Positions 27,033 through 34,998 of a stretch of DNA of 64,000 bases are shown here, piece after piece. Numbering within the stretch: the first letter of the stretch is position 1; the number at the start of each line of letters is the position of its first letter. The DNA lies in contig DAHVCP010000019.1 in NCBI GenBank assembly GCA_027314025.1, forward strand, positions 1 through 64,000, written 5' to 3'. Origin of the DNA: Acidobacteriota bacterium. Lineage in GTDB: Bacteria; Acidobacteriota; Terriglobia; Terriglobales; SCQP01. The position numbers and the translations under genes were made by a program. The notes beneath the pieces were generated by a model that ran no database searches, was not told the DNA's origin, and was given only the letters and a program-made list of their open reading frames with translations.

Positions 27033-27233
27033 ATGGCCCCGGTGAAATTGGGCTTCCCGATCGGAACCATCGAGGAATGGGGCGACCGGCTGGGCCTTTC
27101 CAAAGCCCGCCGGCAAACCATCGAGGCGATTCTCGCCCCGCCCAACGGCCCGCGCCCCGGCGCCGCCAAAAAGGGCAAAGCGGCCAAGCACGCGCCGCGG
27201 CGGAGGCCGCTTGCCCTCCGTAAATCGAACTGA
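27033..27233 (+). CDS. Small basic protein, unknown function, inside the DISARM locus
   Basis: The protein has 66 residues. The N-terminal half (TIEEWGDRLGLSKARRQTIEAIL) has the rhythm of a short helical, possibly DNA-binding unit. The C-terminal half is a Lys/Arg/Pro-rich tail (KKGKAAKHAPRRRPLAL). A TAAAAT box 6 bases before the ATG argues for expression. I recognise no family, and a chance frame in GC-rich DNA is possible. Confidence 0.35.
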   Translation: MAPVKLGFPIGTIEEWGDRLGLSKARRQTIEAILAPPNGPRPGAAKKGKAAKHAPRRRPLALRKSN

Positions 27234-27349
27234 GCGGCCCTACCGCCGCCCGCCCCAGGCCGCCAGCGCCGCAGCCCCCCTTTTCGGCCAGGTGCATCGC
27301 CCGGCACCGCAGCCCGTCGCGAATCCGGATCCCCGGAGCGGCGTCGCCG

Positions 27350-27916
27350 CTAATGTCGGCGGCGGTTGGTTTCCGTACCGCCAGTATAGATAGTCCAAAC
27401 GCTGCGGCTAGGACGGGTGCCGCGCGGGCGCCGTTTGGGAGCCTTGCGGGGAGGGGCGCTTGGCGCCCTCCCCTCCGCCCGCGCGGCCGCCGGGCGGAGG
27501 CCGGCAACAACGCTGCGGCCCGGTACCATCCAGCGCGCGTGAACCAGCTCCCTATGAAGCCCAAGGCTAGCAGCGCTGATCAGCCTGCCACAGTCGGGGC
27601 AGGCCGCCTTCCCGGCAGGCGCCGCCGACCGGTTCGCACCCTGCCGCTCCGGGTGAGCGCCCGCCAGGTGACGGTCGAGGGCGCCGAGGTCCAGTACGCA
27701 GTCGCAGTAAACGCAGGTCGCCTTGCGCGGACTCGGCGGGACAGCGGCGACCCCAAACCCGGCGCGCCGGGGCAGCCCTGCCGCGGGGGTCCGCCCGCGC
27801 CGAGGCCGCACCAACCCACCATGGGCCTTTTGGAGGTGCCGCCGCAGACGGTCGCTGCGGACGCGGCAAGCGCAGCGAGGGCAGACCAAGAGAGTCGGCA
27901 GAATCCGCCCTGACAT
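27350..27916 (-). CDS. Protein with three C2H2-type zinc fingers, inside the DISARM locus
   Basis: The protein has 188 residues and no recognised full-length family. Three modules share exactly the spacing C-x2-C-x11-H-x4-H: C12/C15/H27/H32 (VCPRCACRV ... RRHLQKAH), C68/C71/H83/H88 (TCVYCDCVL ... DRHLAGAH) and C106/C109/H121/H126 (ACPDCGRLI ... LHRELVH). Linkers are basic and Pro/Ala-rich, and the C-terminus is strongly basic (RKAPKRRPRGTRPSR). This fits nucleic-acid binding or protein adaptation through zinc fingers. The ATG lies 26 bases after the stop of the nuclease-like gene on the same strand, so the two form an operon antisense to DISARM. Longer in-frame readings run into that gene and are rejected. 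Confidence 0.7.
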   Translation of the reverse strand: MSGRILPTLLVCPRCACRVRSDRLRRHLQKAHGGLVRPRRGRTPAAGLPRRAGFGVAAVPPSPRKATCVYCDCVLDLGALDRHLAGAHPERQGANRSAAPAGKAACPDCGRLISAASLGLHRELVHARWMVPGRSVVAGLRPAAARAEGRAPSAPPRKAPKRRPRGTRPSRSVWTIYTGGTETNRRRH

Positions 27917-27942
27917 GAGGCCAATCTTACCAAGGGCGCGCC

Positions 27943-28839
27943 CTAGCTGCTCTGCGGGCGCACCGGAACCGCGTACTCGTATTGCGTGGGCCGAAGCCGG
28001 TGCCCCTCGGGGCGCCAAGGGCAGATCGGCCTGCCCCGGCCGCCACGCCCAACTGGCGGCCTGCCGGACACCCGAATCCCTGCGACCACGAAAAGCGCGG
28101 TGTCGGGCCAGCACCCGCAAAAGTGGCGGACCTCCCCGCGCGTGAGGATAACCGACTTCCCCTTGCCGGCGGCTCCCTTTACTTCAACGTACAAAGGCGG
28201 ACCCCCGTTGCGGCAGAGCAGGTCATAGGGCTTGCCCTTTTTCACCACCTCGTACCCACGCTTTTGGTAGTAACGCGACGCCACCGCAACCGCCCGCTCT
28301 TCGATCGCGCCGCGCTTCGCCGCGTCCCGTTTGAAGCCGGCGCCGCCCTGCCGACGCGGGTCCCTCCCGGCCCCTCCTGGCAGGCCGCTTTTCGGTCCGG
28401 GTCGCCTAGAAAGCGGTCCATGATATTGCGTGCAGGTGCGGTTCAGCTTCATTGCCCGTTGCAGCTCGGAAGGCAAGCCCGCCCGCGGCAGCTTGCGCGT
28501 CCCATGCAGCCACCGCACCTCCCGCCAATGGCCGAGACCGGCGTCGTAGCGGGCGTGCCGGGAAAGGACCACCCCTTCGACATAGCGCTCGCCCTCGCAT
28601 GGCACGAACACATGCGACCCCCGCCCCATCCGCAAAAGAAAATTCGCGTGCTGCCCCAGCTCGTATTTCCCCAGCCCCGCGCGCTCGATCAATCGCCGCA
28701 GGTCGTCATACTCGACGCCCGGTTTCGCCGCGTCCGCGCCAATCCCCGCCCAATGGATGAAGACTCGGCGCCGCCGGATGCCCTCCTCGGTCCGGTCCTG
28801 GTGCCCGGGTTTCAGTTGGATTACAAACGCGCCAGCCAT
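27943..28839 (-). CDS. PUA-like/DUF3883 nuclease candidate, inside the DISARM locus
   Basis: The protein has 298 residues. The N-terminal ~140 residues (FVIQLKPGHQDRTEEGIRRR ... VFIHWAGIG ... HWREVRWLHGTRKLP) resemble the PUA/EVE-like domains that open several modification-dependent restriction enzymes. A Gly/Arg-rich linker follows. From residue ~178 a DUF3883-type PD-(D/E)xK fold is seen: IEERAVAVASRYYQKRGYEV, then D206 (KPYDLL) and E219-x-K221 (YVEVKG), then ILTRGEVRHF. The catalytic D...ExK set is intact, so nuclease activity is plausible. It is transcribed opposite to DISARM and divergently from drmA (91-bp gap). A TAGGCT box 6 bases before its ATG is a weak -10. Function is inferred, not shown. 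Confidence 0.72.
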   Translation of the reverse strand: MAGAFVIQLKPGHQDRTEEGIRRRRVFIHWAGIGADAAKPGVEYDDLRRLIERAGLGKYELGQHANFLLRMGRGSHVFVPCEGERYVEGVVLSRHARYDAGLGHWREVRWLHGTRKLPRAGLPSELQRAMKLNRTCTQYHGPLSRRPGPKSGLPGGAGRDPRRQGGAGFKRDAAKRGAIEERAVAVASRYYQKRGYEVVKKGKPYDLLCRNGGPPLYVEVKGAAGKGKSVILTRGEVRHFCGCWPDTALFVVAGIRVSGRPPVGRGGRGRPICPWRPEGHRLRPTQYEYAVPVRPQSS

Positions 28840-28917
28840 AACCGCAGCCTAGCGGCGGCAGATGACCGCTAGTAACTGGCGTGGCGGCCAGGAACCCCAC
28901 CCGGCACCGGAGCCGTA

Positions 28918-28923
28918 TAGAAT
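28918..28923 (+). promoter_or_regulatory. -10-like TAGAAT for drmA, leaderless spacing
   Basis: TAGAAT ends 7 bases before the drmA ATG at 28931. It indicates a separate promoter for drmA-drmB-drmC, downstream of the antisense pair. Confidence 0.45.
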
Positions 28924-28930
28924 ATCCGCC

Positions 28931-31900
28931 ATGGCCACGGAAGCGGCGGTGACGGCGGACTCGGCAAGCGTAAGAGAAAGACTGATCGAGGCCCTGCAAC
29001 TGGACCTCGTCGGCCCGGATGCCGGACTGGGCGATGAGCGTGAGATTTTGCCGCGGATGCCATCGCGCTGGTATCTGACCGGGTATCTGGTGCCCTGGGG
29101 CTCGGAGGCGATGGCGGCGTCGGCCGGCGCGCTGCGGGGGGATGACGACGCTGCGGAGGCGGAGGGCGGCGAGGAAGCGGACGGCGACGAAGCCGAGGTG
29201 GACGAAACGGTGGACGAGCCCGGCCTGCCCGGCGGCTTGGACGACGCCACCACCCCGGAACCGGTTTCCGCCCAGCCGCGGCACCTGCCCAGCTCGATGG
29301 GCCTTACCGTTTTGGCGCCCGCCGCGGCCCGCCAAGTGGAAGTGACGGTGTCCTGGGGCGATTACCACCGCAAGGAAATTCCCGCGGCGGACGGCCGCAC
29401 CCGCCGCCGCTGGAAGCGCACGCCGCGCCGAGAGACCCTGACGGTGGCGCTAGACCCCGGCGCGAAAGCCGAAGGCGACTCGCAGGAGTTGCCGGTAGCG
29501 AGATCCGGTTTGGTGCTGGCGGTCGTCCAGCGCCCCGCCGCAGCCCCTGGCCTGGCGCCCGACACCCGCGCGGTTTCCATCTTTCTAGTCAATCGCCGCC
29601 GCCCGGCACCGAAGGACCGCCGCGATGAAGCCTGCGCTTTCCAAGCCGCGCTGGAAGCCAAATGTGATGCGGGCTGGGCCGCCCGCCCCGATCCCCGTGC
29701 CATGGCCAGCGACGATTGGGACGATCGCGTGGCGGACTTGCAATACCGCGACCTTGGCGAATATGCCGTCGGCCACAACGCCGCCACGGCCGCAACCGTC
29801 GAGGATGGTGTCTGCCGTTTGGTGCGCACCGCCTGGCTGCCCCAGGGTGAGGTCGAGCAGGTCCAGCCCCGCGACCTCCCCGGCGTCGAACTGGGGATGG
29901 ACGCCTTGGCGCAACTGGCCGACGCCGCCGCGGCCCGGCAGGCGATGACGCCGTTGATCGGCGAGTACCGCGATTGGATCGCCGCCCAGCGCCAAGCGCT
30001 TCCCGCGGAAGCGCGCCGCCGCGAAACCGCCGACCAGCTCCTGCGCGACGCCGCGCAAGCCGCCGATCGGATCGAGAAGGGATTGAACCTTCTCCAAGAC
30101 GCGCAGGTGCTCACGGCCTTCCGCCTCGCCAACCGGGCGATGGCCGCCGCCGCCCGCCAGCGCCAGGCCGCGGCCGGCGAAGCGCCCACTGCCCCGCGTT
30201 GGCGTCCCTTCCAGCTCGCCTTCCTACTGATGAACCTGCCCAGCCTCGCCCAACCGGACGCCGCCGAGCGGGAGATCGTGGACCTGCTCTTCTTTCCCAC
30301 CGGCGGCGGCAAGACGGAGGCCTACCTCGGCTTGGCCGCCTTCGCCCTGGTCCTGCGCCGCCTGCGCCATCCCGGACCCGGCGGCGCCGGCCTCACCGTC
30401 CTGATGCGCTACACCCTCCGCCTGCTGACGCTCGATCAGCTCGGCCGGGCGGCGGCTTTGGTCTGCGCCCTGGAGCTGGAACGGGAAAAAGACCGCTCCC
30501 AGCTCGGCGATTGGCCCTTCGAAATCGGCCTGTGGGTGGGCAGCGCGGCCACGCCGAACTACATGGGACGCAAGGGCGACCGGCAGGAAAACACCGCGCG
30601 CGAACTGACCCGCCAATTCAAAAACGACTCCAAGCATCATCCTGCGCCCATCCCCTTGGAGAACTGTCCCTGGTGCGGCACGAAGTTCGACCGCGACTCG
30701 TTTTGTCTGTTCCCCAACCCCGACTGCCCCACCGACCTCCACGTCCGCTGCGCCAACTTCCACTGCGCCTTTAGCCGCGACCGCCATCTTCCCATCGTCG
30801 CCGTGGACGAGCCGCTCTATCGCCGCCTGCCCGGCTTCGTCATCGCCACGGTGGACAAGTTCGCGGCGCTGCCTTGGCGGGGAGAAGTCGGCAAACTGTT
30901 GGGACGCGTGGACCGCTACGACCCCGAAGGCTTCTACGGCCCCTGCGAGCCAAACCCCGGCCAGCCCCTGCCCGGCGGCATGCTGCCGCCTCCGGATTTG
31001 ATCATTCAAGATGAGCTGCACCTGATCTCCGGACCGCTGGGCACCATGGCCGGGCTCTATGAGACCGCCCTGGACGCGCTCTGCCGCCGCGACGGCGCCC
31101 CGCGCGGCCCGAAGATCGTGGCCTCGACCGCCACCGTGCGCCGCGCCGAAACTCAGATTCGCGCCCTCTTCAACCGCCGCATGACCGCGGTGTTTCCGCC
31201 GCCGGGCCCCGACCGCCGCGACAACTTCTTCGCTCGCACGGCGCCCGCCGCGGAAACCGCGCCCCGTTTATACCTGGGCGTCCCCGCCCAGGGCCGCGGC
31301 CCAAAGGTCGCGATGCTGCGCGTCTATCTGGCGCTGTTGGCCGCCGGCGAGCGCTGGTATCAGGCGCTGGGCCGCAAGGGCGAGCCGAACCCAGCGGACC
31401 CCTACATGACCGTCGTTGGCTATTTCAACAGCCTGCGCGAACTGGGCGGCGCGCGCCGCCTGATCGAGGACGAAATCCGCGAACGGCTGAAAGCCTACGG
31501 AAAAAGAAAACGGGAGGGCGAGAGCGTCGGACTATTCGCCGACCGCCGCATCAAAGCATCGCCGACCGAGCTCACCAGCCGCGTCAGCACCGCCGACGTG
31601 GCCGAGGCCAAGCGCCTGCTGGCGCTTCCATTCGCGGACAAGGCCGCCGTGGATGTCGCCATCGCCACCAACATGATCTCGGTAGGCATTGACGTCCAGC
31701 GCCTGGGAACTATGGTGGTGTTCGGCCAGCCGAAAACCAGCGCGGAATACATTCAGGCCAGCAGCCGCATCGGGCGGGACCCGCAGCGCCCCGGTCTGGT
31801 GGTCACCATTTTGAACGTCAACAAGCCCCGCGACCGCTCGCACTACGAGCGCTTCGGCCATTACCACCGCACCTTCTACCGCGCTATCGAGGCCTCCAGC

Positions 31901-32383
31901 GCCACGCCCTTCTCCCCCCGGGCGCTGGATCGCGGCTTGGCGGCGGCCCTGGTCGGCCTCGCCCGGCACAAACGCGGCGAACTCACGCCGCCCCTCGGCG
32001 CCGCGGCGATGGTGGAGCTGCGCGCTGATGAAGATGCGGCCGCTGTTTTCGCCCAGCGCGCGCGGGAGCATGCCGATATGGAATCCGCCGACGCCGACCG
32101 TCTGGCCCGCCTCACTGGCGACCGCGCCTCCAGCCTCCTCGACTGCTGGGCTTGGGTGGCGGAGAACCTTCAGAAAGATGGGGTGCGGCTGCAATACAGC
32201 AAGGAGATCGGGGCGGCCAGCCAGTTGCTCCAGGATTATTTGAGCGACGCGGTGCAGGGCCTGCCCCCGGCAAGCTGGCAGATGCGTTTCCGCGCCCCGC
32301 GCTCGCTCCGTGACGTCGAGCCCGCGGTCAAATTGTGGGTGCAGACATTGGCGGGCAGCGACCCGCCGCCGGAGAGCGCATGA
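28931..32383 (+). CDS. drmA: DISARM helicase DrmA
   Basis: This is the core DISARM superfamily 2 helicase-like protein (1150 residues), which with DrmB forms the DNA-sensing complex. An acidic insert (DDDAAEAEGGEEADGDEAEV) lies near residue 65. Walker A (FFPTGGGKTEAYLG) is near residue 455, a cysteine cluster CPWCGTKF near 578, and the DExH-like box IIQDELHLISGPLG near 693. The C-terminal lobe carries TNMISVGIDVQRLG and YIQASSRIGRD near 940. The start at 28931 is preferred over an ATG at 28862 because a TAGAAT box sits between them. The stop overlaps the drmB start as ATGA. Confidence 0.92.
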   Translation: MATEAAVTADSASVRERLIEALQLDLVGPDAGLGDEREILPRMPSRWYLTGYLVPWGSEAMAASAGALRGDDDAAEAEGGEEADGDEAEVDETVDEPGLPGGLDDATTPEPVSAQPRHLPSSMGLTVLAPAAARQVEVTVSWGDYHRKEIPAADGRTRRRWKRTPRRETLTVALDPGAKAEGDSQELPVARSGLVLAVVQRPAAAPGLAPDTRAVSIFLVNRRRPAPKDRRDEACAFQAALEAKCDAGWAARPDPRAMASDDWDDRVADLQYRDLGEYAVGHNAATAATVEDGVCRLVRTAWLPQGEVEQVQPRDLPGVELGMDALAQLADAAAARQAMTPLIGEYRDWIAAQRQALPAEARRRETADQLLRDAAQAADRIEKGLNLLQDAQVLTAFRLANRAMAAAARQRQAAAGEAPTAPRWRPFQLAFLLMNLPSLAQPDAAEREIVDLLFFPTGGGKTEAYLGLAAFALVLRRLRHPGPGGAGLTVLMRYTLRLLTLDQLGRAAALVCALELEREKDRSQLGDWPFEIGLWVGSAATPNYMGRKGDRQENTARELTRQFKNDSKHHPAPIPLENCPWCGTKFDRDSFCLFPNPDCPTDLHVRCANFHCAFSRDRHLPIVAVDEPLYRRLPGFVIATVDKFAALPWRGEVGKLLGRVDRYDPEGFYGPCEPNPGQPLPGGMLPPPDLIIQDELHLISGPLGTMAGLYETALDALCRRDGAPRGPKIVASTATVRRAETQIRALFNRRMTAVFPPPGPDRRDNFFARTAPAAETAPRLYLGVPAQGRGPKVAMLRVYLALLAAGERWYQALGRKGEPNPADPYMTVVGYFNSLRELGGARRLIEDEIRERLKAYGKRKREGESVGLFADRRIKASPTELTSRVSTADVAEAKRLLALPFADKAAVDVAIATNMISVGIDVQRLGTMVVFGQPKTSAEYIQASSRIGRDPQRPGLVVTILNVNKPRDRSHYERFGHYHRTFYRAIEASSATPFSPRALDRGLAAALVGLARHKRGELTPPLGAAAMVELRADEDAAAVFAQRAREHADMESADADRLARLTGDRASSLLDCWAWVAENLQKDGVRLQYSKEIGAASQLLQDYLSDAVQGLPPASWQMRFRAPRSLRDVEPAVKLWVQTLAGSDPPPESA

Positions 32384-34224
32384 CCAAGGCAATCCACGCC
32401 GAACGGCCGCCGGACGGCGAGGTCCGGCAGGCGCAGCTCATCACCACCTTCGGCCCCGGGGCGATGATGGATCTGCCCAAATACGCCGTCCTGGTCGGCG
32501 GCTTGGGCTTCTGGTCGCCCGGCGCGATCGTCCACGAACGCCGCCTGAGCGCCAGATTGGCGGCGCTGCTCAACCTTTCCTCCATCGAGCTGCGCACGCC
32601 CCCAGCGACCGAAGGCGACGACAAGCCGCGGTTCGGCGTCCGCGTCTTCCAGTTCCCGGAGTGGTTCCTGGCGGCGGCGCCGGAACAAGGCGAACTGGAA
32701 GACCCCGAGGGCGTGCGCTCGCGCGCCTTGGTTCACCGCAAGGCGTTGAAGGGAGGCGCCTACGAGGACCGGGACCGGCGGCGCCGGCCCGTCGTGCCGG
32801 TGCGCTTCGTCCGCGCCTGCCCGCGCGGCCACATCGGTGACATTGACTGGTACGCCTTCGCCCACAACGGGCCATCGGACTGCAAGAAGCAGGGGCGCGG
32901 TCTCTTCCTCGACGAACGCGGCACCGGCGGCGACCTGGGCGACCTGGACGTCCGCTGCGACTGCGGGGCGCGGCGCGGGCTCATCGAGGCCCGGGAGCTG
33001 AAGGCCCTGCCGCTGGGCCGATGCGGCGGCGAGCGGCCCTGGCTCGGGGCGCTCTCCCACGAGGATTGCGGCCTCCCCAACCGCCTCTTGACCCGCGCCG
33101 CCTCCAACGCCTATTTCCCCCAGGCGATGAGCGTCATCTCCCTGCCCGACCAAAGTGACGCCGTCCGCGCCGCCGTGGACGCCGCCTGGGATTTTCTGGA
33201 AGGCGCCAACGACCTGGAGGCGGTCCGCAAAGAACGCCAAAAGCGCAAGGTCAAGGAGCTGCTGTCCGGGGTCACGGATGAGGACGTCTGGGCCGAGTTG
33301 GAGCAGCGGCGCGGCGGCGGCCTGAGCGAGGAAAAGCCCGTAAAACAAGCCGAGCTCGAGGTGTTGGCTGCCGCCCAGGAAGAACTCGGCCAGGATCGCC
33401 CGGACGGAGTTTTCTACGCCCGCGCCCTCGCCGGAGGCCAATGGCGCCGCCCATGGGCCGCCGCCGTGCAGCGGGTGGTGCTGGCGCATCGCCTGCGCGA
33501 GGTGGTGGCCCTGGCCGGGTTTACGCGCTTCGAGCCCCCGGCGCTGAACGCCCAGGGGGAACTCGACCTGGACGTGCGCCCCGCCGCCCTGGCGCTGGAT
33601 ACCACATGGCTGCCCGCCTATGAGAACCACGGTGAGGGCATCTTCCTCCAATTTCGCGCCGACGCCGCGCGCGAATGGGCCGCCCGCGACACGGTCCAGC
33701 GGCGCTATGCCGCCCTGCGCGAAGGCTTTATGGCCTGGCGGGCGGAGCACCAAGAAAACAGAAATGCCGAACTGCCCAGCCCGGAGTATTGGATGCTCCA
33801 CTCCTTCTCCCACCTGCTGCTCACCGCCATCACCCTGGGCTGCGGCTATCCCTCCAGCTCCCTGCGCGAGCGCGTCTACGCGGTTCCCAGTACCGGCTAC
33901 GGCATCTTGATCTACACCGGCGCGCCGGACGCCGAGGGAACGCTCGGCGGCCTGGTCGAAGCCGGCCGCAGGATCGGCGACTTCGGCGAAGCGGCGCTGC
34001 GCCTCGGCACGCTGTGCTCGAACGATCCCGTCTGCGCGCAACATTCCCCCGCCGTCGGCCAAGAGCGCCGCTTCCTCCAGGGAGCAGCCTGCCACGGCTG
34101 CCTCTTGATAGCCGAGACCAGTTGCGAGCGCCACAATCAGTTTCTCGACCGCGCGCTCGTGGTCCCGACGCTGGAACGGTCCGGCTCCGAATTCTTCCCT
34201 GCGCTCGAGGCAGCCGGTGCCTAA
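32380..34224 (+). CDS. drmB: DISARM DUF1998 protein DrmB
   Basis: This is the DrmA partner in the DISARM core (614 residues). It starts in an ATGA overlap with drmA. It opens with QAQLITTFGPGAMMDLPKYAV, the usual DrmB N-terminus. Several Cys/His clusters (CPRGHIGDID, CDCGARRG, a late CSNDPVC and CHGCLL) suggest structural zinc. The DUF1998 signature region LHSFSHLLLTAITLGCGYPSSSLRERVY begins near residue 472 and is quoted here only as a locator of the domain. The stop overlaps the drmC start by 8 bases. No internal defects are seen. Confidence 0.92.
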   Translation: MTKAIHAERPPDGEVRQAQLITTFGPGAMMDLPKYAVLVGGLGFWSPGAIVHERRLSARLAALLNLSSIELRTPPATEGDDKPRFGVRVFQFPEWFLAAAPEQGELEDPEGVRSRALVHRKALKGGAYEDRDRRRRPVVPVRFVRACPRGHIGDIDWYAFAHNGPSDCKKQGRGLFLDERGTGGDLGDLDVRCDCGARRGLIEARELKALPLGRCGGERPWLGALSHEDCGLPNRLLTRAASNAYFPQAMSVISLPDQSDAVRAAVDAAWDFLEGANDLEAVRKERQKRKVKELLSGVTDEDVWAELEQRRGGGLSEEKPVKQAELEVLAAAQEELGQDRPDGVFYARALAGGQWRRPWAAAVQRVVLAHRLREVVALAGFTRFEPPALNAQGELDLDVRPAALALDTTWLPAYENHGEGIFLQFRADAAREWAARDTVQRRYAALREGFMAWRAEHQENRNAELPSPEYWMLHSFSHLLLTAITLGCGYPSSSLRERVYAVPSTGYGILIYTGAPDAEGTLGGLVEAGRRIGDFGEAALRLGTLCSNDPVCAQHSPAVGQERRFLQGAACHGCLLIAETSCERHNQFLDRALVVPTLERSGSEFFPALEAAGA

Positions 34225-34990
34225 CCTCCCCGAACCGGCCGACCTCCGCGCCGTCGCCGCCGCGCTGGCTGCGGGACGCGTTGAGGCCCCCTGCTCGCCC
34301 CTGGCCCTGCGCGGGTTGGTTAGCGCCGAACAAGCCGAGGCCTTCGCGCCAAACCTGGCCGCCATGGCCGCGCGCGGCTGCACTGGCGCGGCGCTCGTAG
34401 CGGCCCTCGAATGGCTGGCGGCGGAGTTGGAGGCGCGCAGCCAACCGGACGGCGCCGTACAGCTCGTCGCCAGCGGCCCGGAACCGGCCGCGCGATCCAC
34501 CGCGGTGGTCGCGCGCGATCTGTTCGCCCATGCCCAAGAATCCGTGCTGGTGGCCGGCTACGCCGTGCACCAGGGCAGGAGCGTCTTCGCCGCCTTGGCG
34601 CAGCGGATGGAGAGCACACCGAACCTGCGCGTCCGCCTTTTTTTGGACGTCCGCCGCGGCCCCGGCGACACTTCGGCCGTGGGTGCGGTTTTGGCTCGCT
34701 TCGCCCAGCGCCTGTGGACGCAGCAGTGGCCTTCCCAGTCCCACCGCCCGGAAGTATTCTACGACCCCCGTTCGCTCGCCGACGGGCCCGGCAACCGGGC
34801 GGCCCTGCACGCCAAATGCGCCGTCGTGGATGCACGGCGCGTCTTTGTGACGTCTGCCAACTGGACCGAAGCGGCGCAGCAGCGCAACATCGAGCTCGGC
34901 CTGCTGCTCGATTCTCCGCCCACCGCGGCGCGCATCACGACGTTCTTCGACAACCTGATTGGCAGCGGCGCGCTCGCGCGCCTGGCGTGA
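34217..34990 (+). CDS. drmC: DISARM phospholipase D-type nuclease DrmC
   Basis: This single-domain PLD-superfamily protein (257 residues, GTG start) closes the DISARM operon. The HxK...N signature is LHAKCAVVDARRVFVTSANW, with the catalytic His near residue 197. The N-terminal ~90 residues are helical. DrmC is reported as dispensable for protection in some DISARM systems. Its coding sequence overlaps drmB by 8 bases and ends 8 bases from the convergent NRAMP-like gene, which marks the edge of the defence locus. Confidence 0.92.
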   Translation: MPNLPEPADLRAVAAALAAGRVEAPCSPLALRGLVSAEQAEAFAPNLAAMAARGCTGAALVAALEWLAAELEARSQPDGAVQLVASGPEPAARSTAVVARDLFAHAQESVLVAGYAVHQGRSVFAALAQRMESTPNLRVRLFLDVRRGPGDTSAVGAVLARFAQRLWTQQWPSQSHRPEVFYDPRSLADGPGNRAALHAKCAVVDARRVFVTSANWTEAAQQRNIELGLLLDSPPTAARITTFFDNLIGSGALARLA

Positions 34991-34998
34991 ACCAACCC

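Noticed and set aside
27917-28120. Upstream extension of the zinc-finger gene to 28120
   Set aside because: It would overlap the 3' end of the nuclease-like gene and add an Arg/Ala-rich segment unrelated to the finger modules.
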